The notes under the pieces were generated by a model. It did not search any database, was not told the DNA's origin, and saw only the letters and a program-made list of their open reading frames with translations. Below, one piece after another: positions 12,911 through 24,060 of a DNA stretch of 64,000 nucleotides. How positions within the stretch are numbered: the stretch's first letter is position 1; every line of letters starts with the position of its first letter. The DNA is from Parelaphostrongylus tenuis. Lineage: Eukaryota; Nematoda; Chromadorea; Rhabditida; Metastrongylidae. The position numbers were made by a program, and so were the translations under genes. Location of the stretch: assembly GCA_019055375.1 (NCBI GenBank), contig JAHQIW010004775.1, forward strand, positions 124,001 through 188,000, given 5' to 3'.

Positions 12911-13280
12911 CAATACAGATCAACAGTACATCAAACGTGATGGTGATGGCTGGTGTTTCGGCTTTGTCGCCTTTTTCAGAGCCTGAAAGAGTCCAATTGA
13001 TATGTAACACACTCAGTCAAGCACTCTCATAACCAAGAAAGAACGGCTTACGTACAGTTTTGTTGCTGTTTTATGGTACCGTGAACATGAAACCCATGAA
13101 ACAACAAAATAATTACCATAAACCAACATAAAACGGTACTTCAGCTGCTCTTCTTTGGTTATAAGAGTGCATGACTGAGTATGTTGAGTATCAATTGGAG
13201 TCTTTCAGGCTCTGAAGAAAGCGACAAAGCCGACACGTCAGCCTTCACCACCACGGGTATTGTACTGTTCATCTGTACTG
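12911..13280. mobile_element. Fold-back MITE-like element with CGGCTTTGTCGCC motif
   Basis: Arms of about 140 bases are inverted copies. The left has TCGGCTTTGTCGCCTTTTTC, GAGCCTGAAAGAGTCCAATT and TCATAACCAAGAAAGAACGG; the right carries their reverse complement (GAAGAAAGCGACAAAGCCGA and so on). The centre is itself a near-palindrome around GTTTTATGGTACCGT. Confidence 0.8.
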
Positions 13281-13453
13281 AACAGATCGTCGACTAAATA
13301 GCATCTTATTCGCTGAATAAGAAAAGTAATGATTTACTTTGTGAAATATGTATAACTAGCTAATGAATCAGAATTCTTTCTATCTGACCTTCACTTGCGG
13401 TGGTATGATCTTGCAATATACCGAATAATGTGGAGTGCTGTGCAAAAACATAT

Positions 13454-13524
13454 GCGTTAGCCGGAATTCGAACCCACATCTCACTCTTTCCGGGAGCGTA
13501 TGCTAACCGTTGCACTACCGACGC
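13454..13524 (-). repeat. tRNA-like repeat, same family, with fold-back flanks
   Basis: The - strand reads GCGTCGGTAGTGCAACGGTT...CCCGGAAAGAGTGAGAT...GGGTTCGAATTCC, close to 36801-36873 but with mismatched T and acceptor stems. The flanks GAGTGCTGTGCAAA and GCTTTGCACAGCACTC are inverted repeats, the same architecture as 36709-36967. Confidence 0.65.
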
Positions 13525-14442
13525 TCGCTTTGCACAGCACTCTTTTTATTATCTACATTATTGGGTTTATTATTAGCTAATGAATTTGGTAACTTATCAA
13601 AAATGCTTCTTGCTTTTATACCGTTTTATTTCTGAATTATGTAAACAAGTAGTTAGTTGTATGAGAATCAAACATATTTAGAAGTCTGGGTGAGTTCATC
13701 CGGGATCACCGGGACATAACCAATACTTATTTTTCACACGACGTTGCAATCCGAAGTTTAATGTATGTGTCATTACGAAAGCATTTTCTACAGCTTCCAT
13801 AATTCAATAATACTTTTCATTGAGTTCCTTTTTCCATACACATTGATGTCAAATTTCTCAATTTTGATTAAAATTTTTATGTTATCCTCAAGAATCGTTT
13901 TGATCCAGTCTAGCTAAAAAAAGAAAAATCCTTGGAATCCTGCTTGTCTTTCGTGCAAGAGCCTTTTTGTTTTTCATTTGATACAAATTTCTTTATTTTA
14001 CATGGTATTTTGTCGCTGTCGAATGTTAAACGTTTACGGCTTTTATCGGTTCTCATTGGAAAACAAAAAACTGGTTGGTCTGGTGGCAAATGATTTCACT
14101 GGCAGTGGTAATGTTAGTGGCAACAAAAGAAAAAAGTTTATTTTTCAAAACATTACAAAAGACGAAGAAGGTAGTGAGGACTAAGCGAATCGATAAAAAC
14201 GATATTTATTACACAACATTGTTTTGAGATAATCAGATTTTGCATTTGCAATGATATTCTCGATGGCGTCTTCTTCCCTATAATTATAGGAAAGAGGACG
14301 GAGATTATTTAGTCGATGCTGATTTCACTTGTATTTCTGCCTGACCATTGTTTATTTCATAAAAAATATGTGCTACTGGACAAAGCCGGCAACGAGTTTA
14401 GCACAGTTGAGCTAAAAGACTACTAGTAAGGTTCACTAATAT

Positions 14443-15096
14443 TAGGTCTTCTCATGAGTTTTGACACTTGAGCATAAATATCAAATTGATTAACCAAAAT
14501 TTTGAAATTGCTTAACAGCACTATTCAACGTATGCATCATCAACCTGGGTACATTTCTGTCATCTTTCAGGCACCATATCAATAGCGCGCTCATAGAACT
14601 CGTCATCCTTGGATTCAAGGAAAAGGACTGTACGGCTCAGTCCATAGTCAAAGTCGGATCCTCGTAAATTCTTTCGATGACGGCCTCTCGACCAACTTTC
14701 GCGTGGACGTCTGGAGCGTAGCTGGCTCTTCAAGGTGGTGTTGCCGGTGCGAGTTTCAGTAAAGAATTACCTGAACACAAATCCTTGTGCTTTTGCACGG
14801 TTGATGTTCTTGAAGGTGGTTTGTGCATCGCGTCTCGATTCGTACTCGTCAAGCAGAATTTGCCATGAAGGCTTCGTTGAGTGGCCATGAATCGGCACGT
14901 ATGGACAAATTTGGTACTAAAAGAAAGCTCAGAAAATTCTGCACAAAGCGGTATCAATTTGTTTTCTGAGAGATAGCAGACATGTGTTTAGGCTGATGGC
15001 GCATACGTTGAATAGTGTTGTTAAGCAGTGTCAATTACTTGTGACTCATGAATTTGGAGTTTATAGGTATAGTGCCAAATCTTGTGAGAAGACCTA
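14443..15096 (-). mobile_element. Deleted, fold-back mariner-family element
   Basis: It is bounded by TAGGTCTTCTCATGAGTTTT and the reverse complement of TAGGTCTTCTCACAAGATTT, with a TA at each end. The right half is homologous, in reverse, to 33738-34080, including the HKDLCSGNS peptide on the - strand. About 90 bases inside each end (14494-14580 and about 14940-15040) are also inverted copies of one another, so it looks like an end-duplicated, non-autonomous derivative. Confidence 0.7.
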
Positions 15097-15574
15097 ATAC
15101 CACCTGCACTCATTGTTAACAGTGTATACTTCAAAGATATTTCTGATTTACTATGTTCAAGGACTTTTGGATCTCTTCAATTTATGCACTGAATAATTCT
15201 ATGTTTGAGATTGTTCTAAGATGAATTACTTTCCCATACTCTTATTTCTCAATAGGATGCATGACTGAACGATTGTGATGAAATCTCAAACAGATTCTCG
15301 TGAAACTATATGCGATATAGTGATCAGATTAGCTTTCCTCGCAATATTTTTGTTCGTACTCTTTCTGTAAACATGCTTCTTCATATACAAAATGGAAATT
15401 ATGTGGTGGTAAAATCTCATTTTGATATAAGACGTACGTGATCGCGTTGGATTGTTTTTATAGAGTGTAAACTAACTTTCCCTCAATTTTGGCATAACCA
15501 ATCAATTATATTTTCCTTGTGATTAGGCCTGTAGCATGAGGTGTTTATAACAGTTTTTACTCGGTCGTTTCGAA

Positions 15575-15800
15575 GCAGTTCAATGTCGTCGTCTTCGTTG
15601 TAGTACATCGTCTTCGCCCTGGTATATAGAGAATTCGCCGAATGAGGTTCTTCATTCGAGCAACGCTACACCGAAGGAGTTACGACTTGAACGAAACGAA
15701 GGCGAAGATCCACAACAAGGACGGACGACAATGGACGATGGACTCGATTTATCGGCTCCGAAGAAGGCGAAACGCGTCGAAATAATGTCTGAATAAAAAA
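15575..15800 (+). repeat. Dispersed repeat, copy 2
   Basis: CATTCGAGCAACGCTACACC and TTGAACGAAACGAAGGCGAA match copy 1. It ends with GCTCCGAAGAAGGCGAAACG and TCGAAATAATGTCTGAATAA, a motif also seen decayed near 11325. GTCGTCTTCG motifs at its left are the inverse of its right part, so it may be a fold-back. Confidence 0.5.
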
Positions 15801-17570
15801 CTTTTATTGACAACCTCATGTACAGGCTTAATCAACAAAAGAAGTCTACATAGTTTTTGAACTCTCAAAAGAATCTAAATTATTTTTGGAAGAAATGAAG
15901 CATATTTTGATTAGAGTCACTTCACTTCTTGATGTGAGCATGAAAAGTTAGAGACCGATGATGAATTAATGGAAGTGAATATTAGAGACACCAGGAAGCA
16001 CTGTGTAATCTTTTTTTTTCACTCACTTGAACAAATTACCACTTTCCAACCTTCATACTGTTTACTAAATCTTAGATTCAGCATTTGTTATTGATTGAAT
16101 ATGTACTTGTATGTTCGATTCAAGGTGGTAATATTTCAACAAGCTGCACTCCTTTGCAGTCGTAGATATTACTCACTTTCAATGCTTATCCGGAAAATTG
16201 GTAGCTGGTGTGCCATAACATGGTTTCTGGCATCATTTTCAGTCAACGCTTCTTTGCTAATTTCCACACCCAAGAGGAATGTATAAATGAGAATCGGCGA
16301 ACATCTGTACAGTTGATTTCTTATATGTGTTGTTATTGCTAAAACTGCTCTGCATTCACGTGGCTGGATCATTTTAGCGGTGTACGATTGATTATCTGCT
16401 TATTACGGCATCTTTTATAGCACTATGAATAAGGCAACGGTTACACTGCACTGACCACGGTAATGGCTACCGCGCTGGCTGACTATTTGATAAGGATTGG
16501 TACAAGAATTAGCTATGGTACTGACTACAGCACTATGAGTAACGCAGTGGTTATCGCATCGAATGCACTATCGGATAACTTATTCGGTGTATCATTTCTT
16601 ATCTCATGCGGTGAATAACCACAGTGGTGGTGGTCGTGCCCATTGCGCGGATATTGCGGCCTGCCTGGGCGCTAGTTTGATTCCATACTAGTCCTACCAA
16701 GCTTCACACCCCTCCAGGGTCGGGAGATTAATATCAGAGCTGCTTGGGACGTGCTCACTTCCCTCAATCCAGTGTGGGTCCACTTTAACGAGGCTTCTTG
16801 GTGTTCAAAGAAGAGTCGACTAAACCAACATCTGGTAACACAATCATATGAAGATGAGAAAAAGGAACAGCAGCCAGTTTACACGCAGAAGGGAATCGAA
16901 GGCCACCATGAATAATGGTGAAATGGAGGAAATGAATCAAATGAAGAATTTTTGAGATTTGTACGGTGTCATAACTTTTATGTCAATTCATGTAATAATA
17001 GCCACCAACAATAAACAAATTTCTTATTTCATTGACTACAATATTGGTTGGTGCACTGTCTATGGCAATGGCTGCAGCATTGACTATGACAGTGACTATG
17101 GCGCTGTATGCGCGCTCGGATTAATCTGGCTCAGAAGCGTTTTTAAATCGACGCTTATGACTCAGAAATCGATAGGGAAAAGCTGTGTAACATCAATGAT
17201 CACAAATTCGTAGATATTAAGTCGATCAAAATGTTAAGGGATTTGGGACGCATTTAGGTGGTTAGTGTTACCTTTGAAATTGTAAGTAAAACGTGATCTT
17301 TATGAGTATCATCAACTGAATTTATTAGTTCACTTACATCTATCATTAAGTCTGTCTTTAATCTATAAAACGTCATGAATAGCAGTGGAGAAGAATGGAA
17401 GCGCCAATTTGACCGACCCTTTTTTCTGGCTCAAAATTACATTTTTCACCTTCTTTTTCCTCTATGAAATGAGACGGTAATCTCAAGAAATCCAGTGATT
17501 CACACCCTCTGTGGTCCCATGGAAAATATGGATTGAAACGGCTACACGCATAATATACACATGCGTATGT
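15800..17570. other. Unassigned except SINE copy
   Basis: GCACTGACTA/TGGCTAC-type short words repeat loosely at 16440-16600 and 17040-17110, possibly an old degenerate repeat. No gene seen. Confidence 0.35.
16640..16770 (+). mobile_element. SINE body copy, degraded
   Basis: CCTACCAAGCTTCACACCCC and TCCAGGGTCGGGAGATTAAT correspond to the CACCAAGCCATCCATCCCTC/GGGGTCGGTAAATTGATA body of the 26436 copy. The tRNA head is hard to see. Confidence 0.5.
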
Positions 17571-17702
17571 ATACGTATACATATGTATATGCACTTATGT
17601 GTATGTATGCACATACACATACGTATACTCATATATGTGTATATATATATACATATATATATATATAATATATATTTATATCATATATATATATATATTA
17701 TC
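17570..17702 (+). repeat. TA/TG-rich alternating tract
   Basis: Alternating purine-pyrimidine run, GTATGTATAC then (TA)n, with cruciform or Z-DNA potential. Ile/Tyr/His-rich frames here are artefacts. Confidence 0.85.
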
Positions 17703-17764
17703 AACGCTCTAATTGACGGCCAGCTATGTGTTGAGATAGTGGGTAGATCCTTCAAAAATAAATA

Positions 17765-18860
17765 ACAAAGTGTCCCCACCTAGTTTACCAACCAGGAGAG
17801 ATTGGTTCACTCATGGAAAAGAAGAAAAAAGTCCATCAGTCGTACTCATGTTACCATAATCACTGTTAGCTCATGTTGTCGAAAGTGCAATGCGACTAAC
17901 AGCAATAAGCGCGTTCCTGCGTTTTTGAATGAATCGATAAGGGAGGGATGTACATAAATATGTTTTTATGTTTATATGTACCTATTTGTATATACGCATA
18001 TATATCTATGTGTACACGGATTGTGTTTAGACGTACCAGTTGGAGAAGCCGTTCGTTCAGTCGGGTCGTAACTAACAAGCTAATGCACCACAATCAATGA
18101 GACAGCATAAGTCGTCGTTCTCGAGTGTGCTGCACGTAAAGGTGTGCAGCATATTATTGACTCTCGCCTCATTACAATTCTCTTTCTTCTTTCTATTTTT
18201 GCCCCTCTCTCTATCGTTTTTGGTCATTTTCCTTCTCATTCCCTCACTCCCAATCTCTTATACTTTTTCTGATGTCATTTCGCCAAAAGTGCTGTTTGAC
18301 ATCGCCTAACCAAGGTTCTCAAGGCGTCATTTCAACGTACTTACTGAGAAATAATTTCGCAGCACGTATATATGAAAAACTTCACTTCAGAGAATATTGT
18401 CGGCCTATTGACATGTGTCAGCGTTGGGCATGTCGAATATTGGGGTGTTGTTGGTTTTTTTCTAATAATCTCATCATTTTTGGTTTATCACTTTGTTGGC
18501 GCGGAGAAGTGCAGTCGTTATAGATGTGGTATATCAGGAAGAAAAGTAATAAGCAAGTCGCTGATACTATCTCCTCTCCCTCCCAAAACTCTTGTAATCA
18601 GTCAACTGAACGTTTAGATACATCTTAACTTGCCTACCCTCGAAGCTTGGAGCGAGAGCAGTCTCGACCAGATTTCTACGGCGTTTTTTCATAACGAACA
18701 CAAAATTTTCAAGCAGCAGCCGAAGTAACACGTAAGTGCTCGAAGACCTTGTGGAGGATGAATACGAGCAAGCGAACTGAATGCAAAAAATGCTTACATC
18801 CGTACAGTAAATCGTGGATACGGGTCGTGTAAAAGGCATTTATTATTATTGTTGTTTGAA

Positions 18861-18907
<47 letters not shown>

Positions 18908-20295
18908 ATGTCGCTCTCGGTTTATTGATCTCAGGCTTCATTATCTCAACAGGAAAGGCGACTTATCTTTTTGATACGAAGTTGTTGCGACTCACCTTTA
19001 GCCCTGATTAGAAGCCTGACAGTAGTTCTCAGAATCACACGTACTGACGACTGAGAAATGTTGCAGCGTGTAAACATTGAGGAAACCTCGAGAGGATTTT
19101 GAACTTTTCTCTAGATATGAAACGAAACCGGCATAGGCATGGCAGTTAGTTGGTAAATATTCTCTCAACTATTAGATTCGATAACAAATGAAGATTACCG
19201 TAGTTGTAGAGATTTTATTCGTTCAATTTTCATTTCATCTAGTCTTTGACACAGTAGACCACTTTCATGTTTGGCCACAAAGTCCAACTATTCTAATATT
19301 ATGTTGTTCACCACGTGTTTTTTCTTTCTTCTGTTGATGTTCCTACAATTTCTAATTTCTCTTCAATTCTTCGACTTAACGCCAAAAGCAGTTTTGCTTT
19401 CTTTTCACGTCTTCTCTATCAATTGCACAAGCTGTGTGGATAATTTCTTATTCATAGAACAATTCACAAGTGATAAATTGGTATGACGTCATAGACGCTG
19501 TGTCGTTTTCTCTGTTTTCCATCAGAGTCTCTATTTTGTAATGCGTATCTGATGTCAGGTGATCGTCAGAATCCTGATTTGCTGTTGATGCTCAACTTTT
19601 TGTCTACAGATCAAGTTTGATTAACCTTTATAGTTAGAATACTCGCATTTATCAACAGTCTCTCTCATTTAAACTGAAGACTCACCTAATACATCAATAA
19701 AGATTCGTAATATTTTGAAATTAGTCCAATAATCTATCGATCCTCGTGGTTGATGATGTTCCTGGATGTCGCATTGGAATGAAAAGCATCTGGTTGTTCA
19801 TTCCTGCTAGATGACGATCCATCCTGATCGGATTTTCAACATTCTCCACTTGAGAGTTGACTGGGCTCAAGTTAAGAGCCAGGAATTGCATCCTTTCTAG
19901 AGAAACCTAACCACAAAGCGGCAAATCCTCCGGATTCGCAAAATCCAACGAAGGCTTATTGTGACGACCTGACAGCGTCCTGGCACGGTCTTCTCTGGAC
20001 TCGCAGCAAAAAACGTTTTACTGAATAACAAAACAAATGGTGGAGAATGTTCGCAGCGAACCTTTCGTGTATTTATCTACGTCTTTGAGAATATGTCTAC
20101 ATATGAAAGTAATTAGGTATCATAAAAACCTGCTTTATTTTGAGAACTGATATTCTTATTATTCAAAGGTCAATATCATGTCATATAATGCCTTAACATC
20201 ATTTACTTAGATTCAGTGCCAATCATTTTTATTATTATTTGATCAACTGTGGAAGTAGAATTAGTTTTCTCCTAGAATGTCTCTTCATTAATTTA
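17765..20295. other. No gene recognised
   Basis: AT-rich with a TA tract. A pyrimidine-rich stretch lies at 18180-18265. Possible distal promoter of calcineurin, but nothing specific is visible. Confidence 0.35.
18862..18907 (+). repeat. (TA)n microsatellite
   Basis: About 22 TA units with one TAC interruption. Confidence 0.9.
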
Positions 20296-20299
20296 TGCA

Positions 20300-20585
20300 A
20301 TTTTGTGCACTGCTCTCTTTTTTATCCTTTCTTCTTTCTTCCTTTCTTTTTCTCCCTCTCTCCCTCTATATCTCTCTGATCTCCTCTATTCTCTCTCTTC
20401 ATCCTCTCTCCCTCTTTTCGTCACCTCTTTCCTCTTTCCTTCCCTCTCTGTCTCTCTGTCTTCTAATGTATTTCTTCCGGTCCATTTCTTTTTTCTCTTA
20501 TTTATTTTCCTGTTTTCCGCTTTTCTCTAGATTCTCTTTTTCCATCTTTTTCTCTTCCATTGTTTTTTTTCACTCCCACGTGCTA
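20300..20585 (+). repeat. Long C/T-rich (polypyrimidine) tract upstream of calcineurin start
   Basis: About 280 bases of almost uninterrupted pyrimidine on the + strand, mostly TTTCTCTC-type runs, ending about 590 bases before the ATG. It reads as Leu/Ser/Phe-rich open frames, but these are low-complexity by-products. Such mirror-like tracts can form triplex DNA and often sit near promoters. A promoter role here is inference. Confidence 0.6.
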
Positions 20586-21024
20586 TCACGATGAAAATGA
20601 ATTTTCTCGAAGTCAGTCAAATGATAGTTGTGCAAATTTGTCGTGTCTCCTTAGAAAGTTCAGAAGTTGTGGTTTATATCAACGAAGAAAAACACTTGGC
20701 AAGCTCTGCCATAAATCTGTAGCATATCTCTTGTAGAGATCCTGTGACTGTGTTATGATTTGTTGTAATCAGTATATCTAATTGTTTTTGTGGTTATATC
20801 ACCTCAGCTGTTTCTAAAGTTTTCCGTCATTCTTCTTCTTCTTTTATCATTTCTTTTGCAAAAAAAAGCCTGTTGTTCGACGCCATCATGTTTCTTTTTT
20901 ATTTTCCTCGTTTTGATCTTCTCCTGCTACTGAAAACATCTATCTTCTAGTTCTTCCGTATTGACATTTTCGTGTTTTTTTTTTCGTCGTTATACCTAAC
21001 AAAAACATCGTCTACTTGGCGGCG

Positions 21025-21030
21025 TTTTAG
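21025..21030 (+). promoter_or_regulatory. Possible spliced-leader or 5'UTR acceptor (GTTTTAG)
   Basis: A GTTTTAG acceptor-like site lies about 145 bases before the calcineurin ATG. In nematodes such a site can receive a trans-spliced leader or an upstream 5'UTR exon. The call rests on the site alone, so it is weak; the true transcript start is not visible. Confidence 0.25.
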
Positions 21031-21174
21031 CAGTAATGCGCACCATTAAAGGCTGGTGGTGTCCCGATTGCATTGTGAGAGAACGGGAGCAGTAGAGTGG
21101 TGTGATATGTGGTAGAAGATCGCCTCGACACTCAGGCCTTAAACAAAATTCGTCAACGTCGTTTACGATTTCCA

Positions 21175-21199
21175 ATGGCCACAACGTCTTCCGGGCAAG
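21175..21199 (+). CDS. tax-6: Calcineurin A exon 1 (start codon, N-terminal 8 residues)
   Basis: The ATG opens MATTSSGQ and is followed by a GTGTGTG donor after one base of the next codon. The start was chosen because the peptide resembles the MASTSSG start of C. elegans TAX-6, and because its phase (1) fits exon 2 exactly. The N-terminus of calcineurin A is variable and lies outside the catalytic fold. Alternative upstream first exons cannot be excluded. Confidence 0.72.
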
Positions 21200-21589
21200 G
21201 TGTGTGTTCAGTAATCTTTCTATTACAAAAAAGAAGAAGAAAATGACAGGAAAAGATACGGTCTACTCGTATTTGTGCGATTTGTCCATGATCTTACTTT
21301 GGTAAACGACCACGAGAACGTTTTTCCGGTAGCACATATCAATTTTGGAGAAAAAATGAGCAATTTTGCTGATATTTCATAGGCCGTCATATGAAAATCT
21401 CGTCAGAGAGACGTAACGGGAGACAGCTTACGTTTTTTTCTTTTCTGAATTAGTTAGGTACCTTTCTGCCTGACGCAGCTTGATTGACTGAAAATTTAGA
21501 TTAAACAAAAGTTGTTAACAGTTCCTGTTTGAAAGAACTCCAAAGTCTGGATGTCTAAAACTCCAGAATTAATTGAAGAATATACCCAG

Positions 21590-21680
21590 TGATGTAGAGT
21601 GATATGCAAATTTTTTTCGTCAGTTGGGACTCAAACCCATATTTCACCCTATCGGCGCATGCTCGAACCGTTAATTGTAG
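21590..21680 (-). repeat. tRNA-like repeat in calcineurin intron 1, decayed
   Basis: It has the family flank GATGTAGAGTGATATGCAAA followed by CGTCAGTTGGGACTCAAACC and a degraded core. It sits between exons 1 and 2. Confidence 0.5.
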
Positions 21681-22008
21681 AATGTTTATGAATCGAATAT
21701 AACCACTGTTGAAATTCCTTACAATAATCACATACTATTATATTTGTTATTCTTATATTACATTATGTTAGTTCAGGCATGATATATGTTTTTCCTTTAC
21801 CTTAACGTTTTTCTGATCAGTCGAATCATGTTATATTTGATCATATTATATTTGAATTTTATTTTAAGCATCTTTTTGTTTTGATTAGTTTTCTTTCATT
21901 TTCGAATGTATTTGAATTTATGGCTCTTTATGTCTGTTTTTCTGCTTTATCAGGAATTAATTTCTTTATTGTTTTTTTTTTGCACAAGCACGTGAGTTCA
22001 ACGTTCAG

Positions 22009-22089
22009 ATATTTCTGCTAGTCCGAACAAGTCGCAAACTGCTGGTGGTGCTAAGGACACAAAGCAGTACACGGAACGTGTCGTCAAAA
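22009..22089 (+). CDS. tax-6: Calcineurin A exon 2 (N-terminal linker)
   Basis: The acceptor is GTTCAG and the donor GTACGT. The exon encodes a Ser/Gly/Lys-rich stretch ending TERVVK, which matches the TDRVVK that precedes the catalytic domain in vertebrate calcineurin A. It ends after the first base of a codon (A), completed by GC in exon 3 to give Ser. A second AG inside the exon (GCTAG, about 22023) could serve as an alternative acceptor, but the upstream one keeps frame with exon 1. Confidence 0.82.
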
Positions 22090-23010
22090 GTACGTTTGTA
22101 CTTTCTCTTCGTCTCCTTAATCTTTTACTGCCCCATTTATGGTGTTTTTTGATGCAAATATGCTACAAAAATTAGTATTTATCAAGTTTTGTATAACTCT
22201 CGAAGACATGGATGTTACAAAATTTGCTCTGGCTATCATATTTGAGCCTCTTGTGTCTCGTATTTGAACTTTTCGTCTCGTTTGAAAAGGATTTTTTCTA
22301 GTTCGAGACGTAATGAATAGCAATAATATGAAGTGATGCGCTCATGAATTAATCAGGATGACTTTATCCAAGAATGCTACGCTGAAAAAAGTTAGTGTTG
22401 TTTATTTGGCGACATACTTGAACTCCGGCTCTCATCCGTCTAGAGTGGGCAAGTCGACATCAAGTTTGCTTAAGATGACAGAAACACGCTAAGTCGTATG
22501 ATCGGTATATTTCCAGTCACTGTGTAGGCTAAGCATGCGATCAACTATCTCCACGGTAATTACGAATGAAGGAGAAAGCCTCAGTATTGCTCTGAGATTT
22601 GTTGTACGATCTATCCTTAAACCTTCATAGATGAATCCAATTATGAAGTAATGATAAAATAATATAGATATAAAAATGTATTTATTGTATTACAAATAGA
22701 ACATTGGAGTACTGTGAGCCGTTTACGACGTGTAATGCTCCATCTGTATACTAGAAACTACATTATGAGCTTTTCAATCGACTATTTTATCAAATCTGTC
22801 AAAAAATTCATTACATATAGCCTAAAAGAATGACATAGAATTCATTATATGTAGCCGTAAAGCAAGTTTCTAGGCTTTTTCCTGAGTTGTTACGTTACAT
22901 TTCGTTCTTAGCTTACGTAATAACCTTGGAAAAGGCTTGAAACAATCTTAAAGGCTATATACATCATGAAGTGTACTTTTTTCCAAAAAACTTGTGCGGA
23001 GTTGGAATTT

Positions 23011-23106
23011 TTTCTCAAAACGATAGCTCATGTTTTGGCGATTTCGTCTTTTTTAGAGCCGCTTAACTAGTCGCCGAAATGTCAGACATCGTTTTGAAGA
23101 AAATAT
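23011..23106. repeat. Short hairpin repeat
   Basis: TTTTCTCAAAACGATAGCTC with ATGTTTTGGCGATT at the left is mirrored by GCCGAAATGTCAGACATCGT and TTTGAAGAAAAT at the right. It carries the same CGTC..TTTTTTAGAGCC core found in the larger fold-back elements. Confidence 0.6.
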
Positions 23107-23318
23107 ACCAGCCTCACCCAAGTTATCAAAAAATGGCATTTCGCAAGATTGTTTTTATTAGCTATGCCGAGATTCAGTGAAAACCGGTTTTTCGATTTGG
23201 ATACATAGATTTTGTTCAGATCCATACTATTGTGTTATTGGATTTATCCATATAGGGTCAATTTCCCGATAACCAAATCTTTCTTTTCATCCATGTAACT
23301 TTGTCTTACCTACTCCAT

Positions 23319-23634
23319 TAACCCCTAATGACCACGTGCTGCGAAACATAGCCATTCAGAAGTTATAAGCTTAGATCGTATTTCTAGATGTGCATTTGTG
23401 CGTGTGACTTGAATATTTAACCTTTGGGGATCACCGTTGATAGCAGGCGACATCGTGCTGGTCGCTCACGCGGCAGTCGCAGGCAGCAGCATCTGCAGGT
23501 GCAATAGACCTGCAGACCTGCAGGTACTTTCTGCCTGCCTTTCCACGAGACACAATGCCGCCATTATAGTAGCTGGGTGAGATGCGACGTCGTGCGACGC
23601 GCTACGTTTCGCAGCACGCGGTCCTTTAAGGGTT
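23319..23634. mobile_element. GC-rich fold-back element in intron 2
   Basis: The terminal repeats are TAACCCCTAATGACCACGTG continuing CTGCGAAACATAG, and the reverse complement at 23602-23634. The interior is GC-rich with nested CTGCAGGT palindromes around 23500-23525. It is compositionally unlike its intron. Confidence 0.7.
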
Positions 23635-23962
23635 ACGAAAGATGAGATATGAGAAAGGAAATATAAATTGCTAAAAAATGAAGCGTGAAACTTCTCAGAC
23701 TGGTTTGAAGAAGCCTTCCTTTTAATGTAGCTAAACCTTAAAGATTGATCGTATCCAGGAGGTTATGATTCTTATTCCTCAGAGATATTCGTTATTTTCA
23801 CGATGTTTAGAAGCATGGATTTACTAATCATCCACTTGCTTTTTTCTGATAGGTGATTTTTCAATGAGTTATATGAAGAATTTGAATAAGGCTTGACCAG
23901 AAACAAATCTGTCACTCATGGATCGTGAAGTACGCAACCATAACTTCTGACATAATTGTGTT

Positions 23963-24060
23963 TATATATATATATGCTTGTATGTGTATATATACGCGTG
24001 TTCACGTATATATATATATAATGTATTATATACATATGTGTATATATATGTTTGTATATA
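23963..24060 (+). repeat. TA/TG-rich alternating tract
   Basis: Alternating TATATG/TGTATA run in intron 2. Confidence 0.85.

Noticed and set aside
17511..17765. Ile/Tyr/His-rich frame, and similar ones at 23916-24254, 26006-26296, 32051-32628
   Set aside because: Translations of TA/TG alternating repeats, open on both strands.
20295..20594. 99-codon Leu/Ser/Phe-rich frame
   Set aside because: Pure low-complexity pyrimidine tract; the other two frames are equally open and biased.
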